From the NCBI RefSeq assembly GCF_016859125.1, contig NZ_CP069338.1, positions 4,341,501 to 4,405,500 on the forward strand: a stretch of DNA of 64,000 bases. The letters are read 5' to 3'. A program made the translations under genes and the position numbers. This document shows positions 27,892 through 36,224 of this stretch, piece by piece (position 1 is the first letter of the stretch; each line of letters starts with the position of its first letter). Source of the DNA: Archangium violaceum. GTDB taxonomy: Bacteria > Myxococcota > Myxococcia > Myxococcales > Myxococcaceae. The notes below the pieces were generated by a model. It saw only the letters and a list, made by a program, of their open reading frames with translations. It did not search any database and had not been told where the DNA came from.

Positions 27892-29034
27892 ATGTCCGTC
27901 TGCATTCTCAGCACCGATGCTGTCCGCCGTGCCCTGTCCGTCCGTGACCTGACCGATCCCTCCTCCGGCCCTCATGCCATGCAGCGCCTCGTCGACGACG
28001 TGCTCGCCGCCCTCCGCGAGGCGTGGCGCTGCGACGTGCGTCTGCACCGGCAGAGCCCCATCGTCTCCGTCTCCGACAACTACGACCGGCTGCGCTACCC
28101 GCCCGATGGTGTCGCCCGCGACGCGCGCTATACGCGCTACGTCTGTGACACCGCGCTGCTTCGCACCCAGACCTCGGCGATGATTCCGCCGCTGTTGCGC
28201 CAACTCGCCGCCACACCCCAGTCCCCCGAGGATGTGCTGCTCGCCTGTCCTGGACTCGTCTACCGCCGCGATTGCATCGACCGGTTGCACACCGGTGAGC
28301 CCCACCAGATGGACCTCTGGCGCGTCCGGCGGGGTGCTCCGCTCGGAGTCGAGGACCTGCGCCTCATGGTGGAGACGGTGGTGCGTGCGCTGCTTCCCGG
28401 GCGCGAGTCGCGCGTCACCCCGGCCCGGCATCCGTACACCACGGATGGACTGCAGATCGACGTCCGCCAGGGCGGCGAGTGGGTGGAGATCGGCGAGTGT
28501 GGCCTCGCCCACCCCGAGCTGCTCGCGGAGAGTGGGCTCGATACGGCGCGCGTCTCGGGGCTCGCCATGGGGCTGGGGATGGATCGCATCCTCATGCTGC
28601 GCAAGGGCCTGGACGACATCCGCCTGCTGCGTGCCGAGGACCCACGCATCTGCTCGCAGATGCTCGACCTGGAGCCCTACCGCGAGGTGTCCTCCATGCC
28701 CGCGGTGCGCAGGGACCTGTCCCTGGTGCTCGAGGACGACGCCACCTCCGAGGAGCTCGGGGACGTGGTGCGCGCCGCGCTCGGCTCGCGGGCCGAGGTG
28801 GTGGAATCCGTCGAGGTGCTCTCGGAGACGCCCTACGAGGCGCTGCCGCCCGCCGCCGTGCAGCGGCTCGGCATTTCACCCGGGCAGAAGAACGTGCTGC
28901 TGCGCGTGGTGCTGCGCGCGCTCGACCGCTCGCTCACCCACGCCGAGTGCAACGAGTTGAGGGACCGCATCTACGCGGCCCTGCACCGGGGCTCCGCCTG
29001 GCAATGGGCGTCGGCCTCCGCCGCCCACCCCTGA
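27892..29034 (+). CDS. Single-chain phenylalanyl-tRNA-synthetase-like protein
   Basis: A 380-residue protein with the class II catalytic core of PheRS alpha followed directly by a ferredoxin-fold anticodon-binding-like domain (about 268-365), the arrangement of mitochondrial monomeric PheRS. Visible landmarks: LLRTQTSA (90-97), motif 2 CPGLVYRRDCIDRLHTGEPHQ (119-139), HPYTTDGLQIDV, WVEIGECGLAHPELL, and motif 3 GLAMGLGMDRILML. The bacterial housekeeping enzyme is a PheS2PheT2 tetramer and is not encoded nearby, so this is probably an extra paralogue of unknown substrate. ATG 27892 has only a weak ribosome-binding site; an in-frame GTG at 27811 would add 27 residues. Confidence 0.72.
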   Translation: MSVCILSTDAVRRALSVRDLTDPSSGPHAMQRLVDDVLAALREAWRCDVRLHRQSPIVSVSDNYDRLRYPPDGVARDARYTRYVCDTALLRTQTSAMIPPLLRQLAATPQSPEDVLLACPGLVYRRDCIDRLHTGEPHQMDLWRVRRGAPLGVEDLRLMVETVVRALLPGRESRVTPARHPYTTDGLQIDVRQGGEWVEIGECGLAHPELLAESGLDTARVSGLAMGLGMDRILMLRKGLDDIRLLRAEDPRICSQMLDLEPYREVSSMPAVRRDLSLVLEDDATSEELGDVVRAALGSRAEVVESVEVLSETPYEALPPAAVQRLGISPGQKNVLLRVVLRALDRSLTHAECNELRDRIYAALHRGSAWQWASASAAHP

Positions 29035-29051
29035 GGCGTGCCCCGGTGGCG

Positions 29052-29075
29052 CACGGCGGGGACTACTCCGCCGTG
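29052..29075. terminator. Hairpin between convergent PheRS-like and hydroxylase genes
   Basis: CACGGCGG (29052-29059) and CCGCCGTG (29068-29075) form a perfect 8-bp stem with an 8-base loop. It straddles the stop codon of the minus-strand hydroxylase gene and follows the plus-strand stop by 18 bases, so it may end transcription from either side. Confidence 0.4.
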
Positions 29076-29728
29076 TTGGCGCCCGTGGACTGCTTCGCCG
29101 CCTCGCGAGCCGCCTGCCCGCGCACCTGCATCGAGCCCAGCAGCACGTCGACCCACCGGTGGCTGATGCCGAAGTTCTTGTCCGGGCAGGCGAAGTGGTG
29201 CGCCATGTGGTGCGCGCGCAGCGCCTTGCCCCAGTTGGTCCACGGCTTCTTGTAGTGCACCGCCCAGTGCAGGTAGTCGTAGACGAGGTAGCCGACCACG
29301 ATGCCGCAGAAGTACGGAATCGTGGCGTCCGGCCGGCCCACCAGCCACAGCAGCCCGCCGATGACGATGGCCAGCGGGATGCTCGCGCCCAGCGGCATCA
29401 CCAGCCGCTGGGGATCATCCGGGTACGTGTGGTGGTAGCCGTGGATGATGGCGTGGAAGCGCCGGGTCAGCGGCCCGTTCCCCTCCCAGTGGAAGAGGTT
29501 GCGGTGCAGCGTGTACTCCATGAAGCACCACGTGAGGTACCCCAGGACCCCGAACAGGGCGAGCTTTCCCACGGTGGTGGTTCCGCTCCACAGTCCCCAG
29601 GCCAGCAGGCCGATGATGATGGGGATGTAGAAGACGAAGGGAACGACAGGGTGGATCTTCGAGGCGGCTTCGAGGAAGTCGTTCTCGAACATCCGCCCGG
29701 AGGAGTGGCGCACGTATTCGGTCTTCAT
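29063..29728 (-). CDS. Sterol desaturase / fatty-acid hydroxylase family membrane enzyme
   Basis: A 221-residue integral-membrane di-iron enzyme. The histidine clusters are complete: HRNLFHW, HGYHH, HWAVHY and HHMAHH, set between hydrophobic segments (about 28-50, 60-80, 115-135 and 140-160). The LVMPLG stretch after the second cluster is typical of the FA2H/Scs7 branch, which adds a 2-hydroxyl to fatty acyl chains. Myxobacteria contain 2-hydroxy fatty acids and ceramides, so lipid alpha-hydroxylation is a reasonable role, though not shown. ATG 29728 begins MKTEYVRHS; the upstream extension to 29875 is arginine/proline-rich noise. Confidence 0.85.
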   Translation of the reverse strand: MKTEYVRHSSGRMFENDFLEAASKIHPVVPFVFYIPIIIGLLAWGLWSGTTTVGKLALFGVLGYLTWCFMEYTLHRNLFHWEGNGPLTRRFHAIIHGYHHTYPDDPQRLVMPLGASIPLAIVIGGLLWLVGRPDATIPYFCGIVVGYLVYDYLHWAVHYKKPWTNWGKALRAHHMAHHFACPDKNFGISHRWVDVLLGSMQVRGQAAREAAKQSTGANTAE

Positions 29729-29994
29729 GGCCGTACCAGCTCGAATGAGGGGTGTCGGTAGGGGCCGGCCCCCGGATGGGCAACAGGGGTGTTGCCAGGC
29801 GCATACCGCCGCCGCGCTCCTTATATACCCCCGGGCCCCAAAGGCGACGCCACGAAAATACCGGAGATATCCCACCCTGTGTCCGGTGGGGCGCGTCCGG
29901 GCCCCCCCGCCTCCTCGGGGAACGGGCGGAGGGGCGGTGTCTACCGCTGAACCTGGAGTTACGGCATCCTGGATTTCTCTGGAGGTCGTGAAGG

Positions 29995-31296
29995 ATGCAC
30001 CGTCGAGTCTCGAGCGCCGTGTATGGCACCTTGCTGGTGGGCAGCGTCCTGCTGTCCGGGTGCGCGAGTGTCGCCAATACCGCCTATCCTCCCATCCGGG
30101 CGGACATGTCCTCCGAGGCCCTCTCGCGCGGTGAGAGCATCTTCCGGGGGGCCTGCGAGGGCTGCCACCGGGGGCCCGACTCGGAGCGTGTCACCGGTGC
30201 GCCCATGAGGGACGCGCCCGGGTGGCTCGGCTCCCTCTACACCGCCAACCTCACCGCCCATCCCACCGCGGGTATCGGCTCGGCGAAGGACGAGGAGCTG
30301 GCCCGCGTCATCCGCTACGGCGTCAGCCGCGACGGGCGTCTCATCCCCATGCCGTCGTCCATCATGGGCGACAAGGATCTCGCGGCCGTGCTGGGCTTCA
30401 TGCGCTCCCAGCACCCGCTCTTCGAGCCCGATGCCACCGTGGCGCCGCGCACGGAGTTCTCCTTCTTCGGAGGCCTGGCCTACCGCATGGTGTCCCGCGT
30501 GCCCGAGCACCCCGCCTCGGGCATGCCCGTGCCTCCCAAGGGCCCCACCGTGGAGTATGGCCGCTACATGGCCAGCGTCCTCGACTGCGCCGGCTGCCAC
30601 ACGGACAGCTTCGATCCGAAGGACGCCGACGGGCCCAGGGGCTTCTCCGGTGGCCGCGAGTTCCTCGGCGCCGATGGCAAGCCCATCCGCTCCAGCAACA
30701 TCACCTTCGATGCCACCGGCATCCAGGGCTGGAGCCTCGAGGACTTCACCCGCGCCGTGCGTGATGGGCTCGCGCCCGGGGCCATCGTCCGCTTCCCCAT
30801 GCCGCGCTACCGCGGCGCGGATGACGTGGACATGCAGGCGCTCTACGAGTACCTGCGCTCGCTGCCTCCGCGCCGCAACGAGGTGCCCGGTGCCCGGCCC
30901 CACACCGCTCCCGCCGCGGGGGCTCCGTCGGCCCGGGTGACGTCGGACGCTCCGTCCACGCGAGCGGTGGAGCCGGGCTCGCCCGTGCGCACCTCGGCGC
31001 CCGCCGGACTCATGGAGCTCGTGCTCGCGCAGGCCGAGCCCCGGAAGAACGTGGACGCCGCCGCCCTCTTCTCGCGGCTGGGGTGCACGCTGTGCCATGC
31101 CCCGGGCGCGCGCTACCACGAGCGCATCGTCAATGCCGCCGGCAAGCCGGAGCAGGAATTGGTGAAGTGGATCCGCAACCCGGAGAAGTTCGTCCCCGGC
31201 ACCGCCATGCCCACCTACGCCTCGCTCGTCGACGAGCCCACGGCGCTCGTGCTGGCCCGGTGGATCAAGGCCGGTGGCCCCAAGGCGGGCAAGTAG
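29995..31296 (+). CDS. Tri-heme cytochrome c lipoprotein
   Basis: A 433-residue lipoprotein (lipobox LLSGC, Cys23) with three c-type heme sites: CEGCH (C54, C57, H58), CAGCH (C198, C201, H202) and CTLCH (C364, C367, H368). Likely axial methionines lie in IPMPSS, RFPMPRY and GTAMPTY. The first two heme domains resemble the gluconate-dehydrogenase/alcohol-dehydrogenase cytochrome subunit layout. A Pro/Ala/Ser-rich linker (~300-345) separates the third, a smaller cytochrome c domain. No dehydrogenase subunit lies beside it; the next gene, 10 bases on, is an M55 peptidase. The electron donor is unknown. Confidence 0.87.
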   Translation: MHRRVSSAVYGTLLVGSVLLSGCASVANTAYPPIRADMSSEALSRGESIFRGACEGCHRGPDSERVTGAPMRDAPGWLGSLYTANLTAHPTAGIGSAKDEELARVIRYGVSRDGRLIPMPSSIMGDKDLAAVLGFMRSQHPLFEPDATVAPRTEFSFFGGLAYRMVSRVPEHPASGMPVPPKGPTVEYGRYMASVLDCAGCHTDSFDPKDADGPRGFSGGREFLGADGKPIRSSNITFDATGIQGWSLEDFTRAVRDGLAPGAIVRFPMPRYRGADDVDMQALYEYLRSLPPRRNEVPGARPHTAPAAGAPSARVTSDAPSTRAVEPGSPVRTSAPAGLMELVLAQAEPRKNVDAAALFSRLGCTLCHAPGARYHERIVNAAGKPEQELVKWIRNPEKFVPGTAMPTYASLVDEPTALVLARWIKAGGPKAGK

Positions 31297-31306
31297 GAGG
31301 CACGTC

Positions 31307-32953
31307 ATGGGCGAGCGCCGGGCGTTGCTCGTGGTCGACCTCGAGGGCGTGGCCGGCGTGGACACTCCCGGCGCGCTCATCTCCGGGACGCCGGAGTACG
31401 TGCGCGCCCAGGCCCTGCTGACGGCGGAGGTGAACGCCGCGGTGGAGGGCCTGCTCGCCGCGGGCTTCCAGCGCGTCCGGGTGAGCGACAGCCACCTGTC
31501 CGGCTCCGGCGGGACCAACCTGCTGCTCGAGTCGCTGCACCCCGCGGCCGAGCCGTGCTTCCTCGAGGAGGATGCGTACGCGCCCCCCTTCTTCGAGGAC
31601 GTCCAGGCGGTGGCCTGCCTGGGGATGCATGCGGAGGCGGGGCTCGCGGGCTTCTGTGCGCACACCGTGGACCTGGTGGGCGCGTGGACGTGCGCTGGCC
31701 GGGGACTGTCGGAGGCGGACCTCGTGCTGGCGCTCGCGGCGGAGGCGGGCGTGCCCGCCGTGTTCGTCTCCGGCGACGACGTGCTGGAGGCCCGGCTCGG
31801 TGGGCGCGTGGGCTACGTGCGCACCAAGGTGGCTCTCTCCTCCACCCGCGCGGATTCGCGCCCTCCCGAGGAGGTGCTCCCGGAGCTGTCCCGCGCCGCC
31901 GCGTTGCCGGGCCGTCCGGTGGAGCCGCTCCCGGACGCGCCACTCGTCCTCACCTTCAAGAGTGGGCACCAGGCGGCGCTCGCGGCCGAGACCGGTGCCC
32001 GGCGGGTGGACCGCTACCGGGTGGAGGTGGAGGGGCGCACCTTCCGTGAGCGCTACACCCGGGCCCTGCGCGCCGCGTCCGCCGCGAGCTCGGTGTTGGG
32101 GAGCGCCGTGGCGGGCGAGCCCGGCAGTGCCTCCTTCCTGCGGGACGCCGCGGCCCTCTTCCTCCTGCCGGGGCCTCCCGCGCACCCGAAGCCCCCGAGC
32201 ACGGAGGCGGTGGAGCGGGCGCTGCGGGCCTTCCTCTCCCTCACGGAGGGCGGAAGCGACGAGGCGCGAGCGTTGCGCGCACTGACGCTGCACATGCTGG
32301 AGGGCCACGCGCCCGGGGTCTTCGCGCGCAGGGCGCTGGGGCCCACGCTGGAGGCCGCGGTGGCCGCGCTGGCGGAGGTGCCCCTGTCGCTCCCCGCGGG
32401 ATTGTCCCCGGAGGCGGGCATGTCCCGGGTGGACGCCTGGTACGTGCTCCGCGAGCGGGGCCTCCCCCACGCGCCGCTGGTGCCGCACATCCTCCAGGCC
32501 TACCTGGAGCACCTCGACGGCGAGGGCTATGGCCTCCACGCGTGGCTGTTGGGAGAGATGGCCGCCACGTGTGGCCTGGACGTGCGCCTGTCCATCCCCG
32601 AGCGGGCCTTCCGGGACATGTCGCGCCTGGCGGACCTCTACTGGCTCACGCATCTGTTCCTGCTGGACACCCGCTACCTGCGCTTCCCCCCGAAAGCTCC
32701 GGGCACGGCGGCGTGGACGGAGGAGCTGCTGGTGGCCACGCCCTGGGTGGTGGAGCAGGGTGACGCGGACCTGGCGGCGGAGTTGGCCTTCTGTCTCCAG
32801 TGCGTGGGCGAGGCCGGAGGCGGGGCCCACGAGGCGCTCCTGTCTCTGATCTCCGCGCAGCAGCGACCCGAGGGCGATCTGGGTGATGCCCATGCGACAG
32901 CAGGCGCGCTTCTCGCTTTCACGGGCGCTGAGGAAAGACTTTTCCCACGGTGA
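31307..32953 (+). CDS. M55 (DppA-type) D-aminopeptidase domain with C-terminal helical extension
   Basis: A 548-residue protein about twice the length of DppA. Residues 1-265 are an M55 D-aminopeptidase with every expected metal residue: D11 and E13 in VDLEG, H63 in DSH, H108 in LGMHAE and E136 in GLSEAD, plus the proposed catalytic H119 in CAHT. The remaining ~280 residues are mostly helical, contain WLTHLFLLDTRYL, and resemble DUF6895-type domains only weakly. The ATG at 31307 follows a perfect AGGAGG by 6 bases and lies 10 bases after the cytochrome stop, so the two genes are cotranscribed. DppA-like enzymes cut D-amino-acid peptides. A role in cell-wall peptide use is inferred. Confidence 0.8.
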   Translation: MGERRALLVVDLEGVAGVDTPGALISGTPEYVRAQALLTAEVNAAVEGLLAAGFQRVRVSDSHLSGSGGTNLLLESLHPAAEPCFLEEDAYAPPFFEDVQAVACLGMHAEAGLAGFCAHTVDLVGAWTCAGRGLSEADLVLALAAEAGVPAVFVSGDDVLEARLGGRVGYVRTKVALSSTRADSRPPEEVLPELSRAAALPGRPVEPLPDAPLVLTFKSGHQAALAAETGARRVDRYRVEVEGRTFRERYTRALRAASAASSVLGSAVAGEPGSASFLRDAAALFLLPGPPAHPKPPSTEAVERALRAFLSLTEGGSDEARALRALTLHMLEGHAPGVFARRALGPTLEAAVAALAEVPLSLPAGLSPEAGMSRVDAWYVLRERGLPHAPLVPHILQAYLEHLDGEGYGLHAWLLGEMAATCGLDVRLSIPERAFRDMSRLADLYWLTHLFLLDTRYLRFPPKAPGTAAWTEELLVATPWVVEQGDADLAAELAFCLQCVGEAGGGAHEALLSLISAQQRPEGDLGDAHATAGALLAFTGAEERLFPR

Positions 32954-32959
32954 AGACCG

Positions 32960-32983
32960 GATGACACCCCGCGTGGCGTCATC
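32960..32983 (+). terminator. Hairpin after the M55 peptidase gene
   Basis: GATGACACC (32960-32968) and GGCGTCATC (32975-32983) pair at eight of nine positions with a 6-base loop, 7 bases after the stop codon, followed by TTCCC. A smaller dyad GTCATT/AATGAC follows at about 32989-33003. It is the likely end of the cytochrome/peptidase transcript. Confidence 0.45.
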
Positions 32984-33226
32984 TTCCCGTCATTGGGAAA
33001 TGACTTTCCACCTGTGGCCTGTAGGGGAATGTGTGTAGGGCCTTTGTGCTGTTGCACGCCTGACGCCCGTCGGAACCAAACGTCGAGCGTCATACGGCCT
33101 GGGTGTCCACGGTGCACCTCTACGGCTTTCCCCGACTTCCGGCCCATGCCTGGAACTCAGCGCATACCCACCCTGACGTTCGGCACCTGGTGAGCCCCAG
33201 GTGGCCGTGCGCTGGAGAGGTGTGCC

Positions 33227-34216
33227 ATGGGTTTCACGTCTTTTGAGGGTCTGCGGAACGGGGTGGCCGGGCGTGGGGCGGCGGGTGGAAGCGTGACGAT
33301 GTGGGTGCTCGCGTCGGCGCTCTCTCTGGTGGTGGGGGCCACGGGTTGTGGTGTGCAGGAGCTGCCTTCCGAGGAGCAGGAGCTGGCGCTGCACACGCAG
33401 GAGCGAGCCGTCCAGGAGGACAACGGGCTGTCGCTCAACGGGTTGTCGCTCAACGGGTTGTCGCTCAACGGGTTGTCGCTCAATGGCCTGTCGCTCAACG
33501 GGCTGTCCACCACGAACTTCGCCAACTGGTTCAACGGCAATCCGGCGGGGCATGAGCAGCTGATGCGCTACATGGTCCGCTGCGCGGTGCCGGCGGGACA
33601 GACCCGCAGCTTCGTCAACCCGAGCACGGGCGTCTTCTACACCTGGCAGGGCGGGCTGGGCCTGGCGCCGAGCTGGGCGAGCGGGGCTCCGGCCACCGTG
33701 GTGGAGCAGCAGGTCGTCTCCGCGTGCCTGGCGGCCCACGCCAACAACTATGGGCTGCACATCTCCATCTCCGTGTTGGGGCGCGACGCGAACGGGGTGG
33801 ACATCCCCTACACCGCCGACGAGCTGGCGTCCTTCCCCAGGAAGGAGTCGTGCTTCTTCGGCAACGTCTTCACGAGCGAGGGTCTCTTCGCCGGCAACGA
33901 CCGCAACGCGCTGGCCGCGGAGGAGAGCACCTCGCGTCCGTGCGGCCTGAGGGGCTATGGGGCGCTCTCCAACGCGGAGTGCACGCAGCTCAAGCGCATC
34001 GGCCAGTGTGAGCAGCACTGCACGCTGGACGCCAACGGCATGTACTACACGCAGTGCACCGTCAACGGCATGCAGTACAGGCCTCTCACCACCCGCATGC
34101 GGCCCCAGGATGTCCACCGCTGCGGTGACGGCGTCTGCCAGCAGGGCGAGAGCTGCGGCTGGGGTGTCACCGCCGACAGCTGCCTGCCCGACTGCGGCTC
34201 CTGCCCCGCCCCCTGA
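33227..34216 (+). CDS. Lipoprotein with NGLSL pentapeptide repeats and Cys-rich C-terminus
   Basis: A 329-residue lipoprotein (lipobox VGATGC, Cys41; an alternative ATG at 33299 gives a shorter leader). Residues 66-95 are perfect NGLSL pentapeptide repeats. The central part is a globular region of unknown fold with paired cysteines, and the C-terminus is [12 protein letters not shown] followed by CLPDCGSCP, a Cys-rich motif common in myxobacterial surface proteins. GGAGAGG precedes the first ATG. NGLSL-type repeats are recurrent in myxobacterial lipoproteins of unknown role. Function cannot be assigned. Confidence 0.75.
   Translation: MGFTSFEGLRNGVAGRGAAGGSVTMWVLASALSLVVGATGCGVQELPSEEQELALHTQERAVQEDNGLSLNGLSLNGLSLNGLSLNGLSLNGLSTTNFANWFNGNPAGHEQLMRYMVRCAVPAGQTRSFVNPSTGVFYTWQGGLGLAPSWASGAPATVVEQQVVSACLAAHANNYGLHISISVLGRDANGVDIPYTADELASFPRKESCFFGNVFTSEGLFAGNDRNALAAEESTSRPCGLRGYGALSNAECTQLKRIGQCEQHCTLDANGMYYTQCTVNGMQYRPLTTRMRPQDVHRCGDGVCQQGESCGWGVTADSCLPDCGSCPAP
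33422..33511 (+). repeat. 15-bp in-frame tandem repeat encoding NGLSL
   Basis: Five consecutive 15-base units from 33422, with a sixth diverging after its first part. Units 2-4 are identical at the nucleotide level, and the differences in the others are mostly synonymous third-base changes. The unit length is a multiple of three, so slippage would change repeat number without breaking the frame. Confidence 0.9.
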
Positions 34217-34243
34217 GAGGCCCTGGGCCGGCCGCCTTCCGGC

Positions 34244-35647
34244 TCACGCCGTGCGAGCGCGCACCTGGGACCTGTCCTCGCGGCGCTCCACGTGCATGGG
34301 CATGGGACCGCGGGGACGCAGGGAGACGTGGGGCTCGGGCTCCACGGGGACGCCGGGTACCCCGCGCAGGCGGAAGCGCTGGGCCACCAGGGCGAGCACG
34401 AACTGCGCCTCCATCATCGCGAAGTTGTTGCCGATGCACTGGCGTTGCCCTCCGCCGAAGGGCAGGTAGGCCCAGCGCGGCCGGTCCTTGCTGTTCTCCG
34501 GGAGGAAGCGCGTGGGATCGAAGCGCTCCGGCTCGGGCCAGAAGTCCGGATGACGGTGGGTGACGTAGGGGACGAGGATGACGATGTCCCCCTTGGGAAT
34601 CCGGTAGCCGTCCACCACGTCATCCTCCAGGGGCACGCGGGGGATGGCCCAGACGGGCGGGTAGAGGCGCATGGCCTCCTCGAAGACGCAGCCCACGTAG
34701 CGCAGCTTCGGTAGATCCGCCAGGGTGGGCACCCGCCCGCCGAGCGCCGCGTCCACCTCCGCGTGCAGGGTGGCCTCCACCTCGGGGTTCTGCTCCAGCA
34801 GGTGGAAGGTCCACGCGAGCGCCGTGGCCGTCGTCTCGTGGCCGGCCAGCAACAGCGTCATCACCTCGTCGCGCAGCTGCGCGTCGTCGAAGGTGTCCCC
34901 GGTGTCCGCGTCGCTCGCGGCCATCAGCATGCCGAGCAGATCTTCATCCGCGCCCGCCCCGGGCCCCTTCACGCGGCGCTGGGAGATGATGCCGCGTACG
35001 ATGGAGTCCAGCGTGTCCACCGCCTCGCGGAAGGCGCGGTTGTCGCGCGAGGGCAGACGGTAGAGCCAGGGCAGGTAGGGCAGGGGGGAGATGATGCGCT
35101 CGTTGGTGACGGAGAGCGCGGTGGTGAAGGCGTCACCCACGGCGCGGGTGTGCTCGCCCACGTCCACGCCGAAGAGCGAGCGCACCGCCACGGTGAGGGT
35201 GAGCTTCATCATCTCCTGGAACACCGGCAGCGGCCGGCCCGAGGCCACCGCGGGCTCCCACGTCTGGAGTGTCTCGGTGATGGTGTCCGTCATCCTCGCG
35301 CCGAGCGCGGCCAGGCGCTCGCGGTGGAAGGCGGGCTGGGCGAGCCGGCGCTGGCGCTTCCAGAAGTCACCGTCGGCGGTGAGCAGGCCGTTGCCCACCA
35401 GGGGGCGCGTCTTGTCGAAGACGGTGCCCTTCGTGTAGCGCGCGTTCGCGTCGGCGAGCACGTGCTTCACATGGTCCGGGTGGGTGAGCTGCTCCACGAA
35501 GATGTAGCCCATGCGGTAGCGCACCACGTCGCCGAGTCGCTCGCGGCTCTTCAGGTACAGGCCGAGTGGATCTCTCGCGCGCTCGGGCAGGTGGCCCCAG
35601 AGCCAGTGGCCGGGAGGCATGGGGGGCAGCGGTGCGGGGGTCGTCAT
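34244..35647 (-). CDS. Cytochrome P450
   Basis: A 467-residue P450 with all core motifs: I-helix AGHETTA, K-helix EEAMR (ExxR), the PERFDPTRF meander and the heme-binding loop FGGGQRQCIG with the proximal thiolate C404. There is no N-terminal anchor, so it is soluble. The pattern, with long B-C and F-G regions and a SLRPRGPMPM C-terminus, is that of bacterial class IV-like/CYP102-CYP110-type fatty-acid or terpenoid hydroxylases. No ferredoxin or reductase gene is adjacent. The product converges on the NGLSL lipoprotein gene with 27 bases between. Substrate unknown. Confidence 0.92.
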   Translation of the reverse strand: MTTPAPLPPMPPGHWLWGHLPERARDPLGLYLKSRERLGDVVRYRMGYIFVEQLTHPDHVKHVLADANARYTKGTVFDKTRPLVGNGLLTADGDFWKRQRRLAQPAFHRERLAALGARMTDTITETLQTWEPAVASGRPLPVFQEMMKLTLTVAVRSLFGVDVGEHTRAVGDAFTTALSVTNERIISPLPYLPWLYRLPSRDNRAFREAVDTLDSIVRGIISQRRVKGPGAGADEDLLGMLMAASDADTGDTFDDAQLRDEVMTLLLAGHETTATALAWTFHLLEQNPEVEATLHAEVDAALGGRVPTLADLPKLRYVGCVFEEAMRLYPPVWAIPRVPLEDDVVDGYRIPKGDIVILVPYVTHRHPDFWPEPERFDPTRFLPENSKDRPRWAYLPFGGGQRQCIGNNFAMMEAQFVLALVAQRFRLRGVPGVPVEPEPHVSLRPRGPMPMHVERREDRSQVRARTA

Positions 35648-35809
35648 GGCTTCCAGTCAGGTCCGAAAAGAATGCGGCATTGTGTACGCCGCGCCGTGTG
35701 GGGGCCAGCGTACAGCGGGCGACTGACGGGACGTGATGGGTCCCCCTCCCCCTGACAGACGGCTAGGGTGAGGGCCGTCCCTCACCCGTCCGCGCCAGGA
35801 GCATGGACC

Positions 35810-36128
35810 ATGCGTACCCGACGTGAAGTCATCGGAGTCCTGGGCTCGGGGAAGGAGGAGCACCGGGAGTGGGTGGAGCCGCTGGCGCGGTGGATCGCCG
35901 GGAGGGGCTTCCACCTGCTGACGGGGGCGGGAGGTGGGGTGATGCGCGCGGCGGCGGAGGCCTTCGTGGCCGGTGCTCGCGCTGCGCTACCACAAGCCCC
36001 TCATCCTCTTCGGCCCGCGCGAGGCCTTCCACGCCTTTCCCGAGGCGCTCGAGCGCACGGACTCGCTGGAGCGGGTGTGCGACTTCCTCCTCTCCGCGCC
36101 AGGCCAGGAGTCCGCGGTTTCTGGCTGA
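35810..36128 (+). pseudogene. Internally deleted LOG-type Rossmann nucleotide-binding protein remnant
   Basis: The ATG at 35810 has AGGAG 8 bases upstream and opens a frame VIGVLGSGKEEHREW followed by HLLTGAGGGVMRAAAEAFVAG, the N-terminal half of the LOG/lysine-decarboxylase-like (TIGR00725) fold. The frame then becomes nonsense. From about 35973 a different frame (+1) continues to the stop at 36126 and reads VLALRYHKPLILFGPREAF and then HAFPEALERT, the normal C-terminal segment of the same family. The middle of the protein, including the GGxGT motif, is absent. The simplest reading is one internal deletion (roughly 200 bases) that also shifted the frame. The gene is very probably inactive. 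Confidence 0.75.
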
Positions 36129-36224
36129 GGGCGGGGCGTGTTCACGGAGACTGTGAGCGTCCGGTAGAAGGGCGGGCGCCGCACGCCCCAGGTCGCGCGG
36201 AACACGGAGTGCGCCGTGCGGTGT

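Noticed and set aside
33422-33511. Short tandem repeats considered as a CRISPR array
   Set aside because: The 15-bp units have no spacers and translate to NGLSL pentapeptides in the lipoprotein frame.
35740-35780. Possible third copy of the REP-like element
   Set aside because: Only the GGGTGAGGG part and a C-rich stretch are shared; the hairpin arms are not intact.
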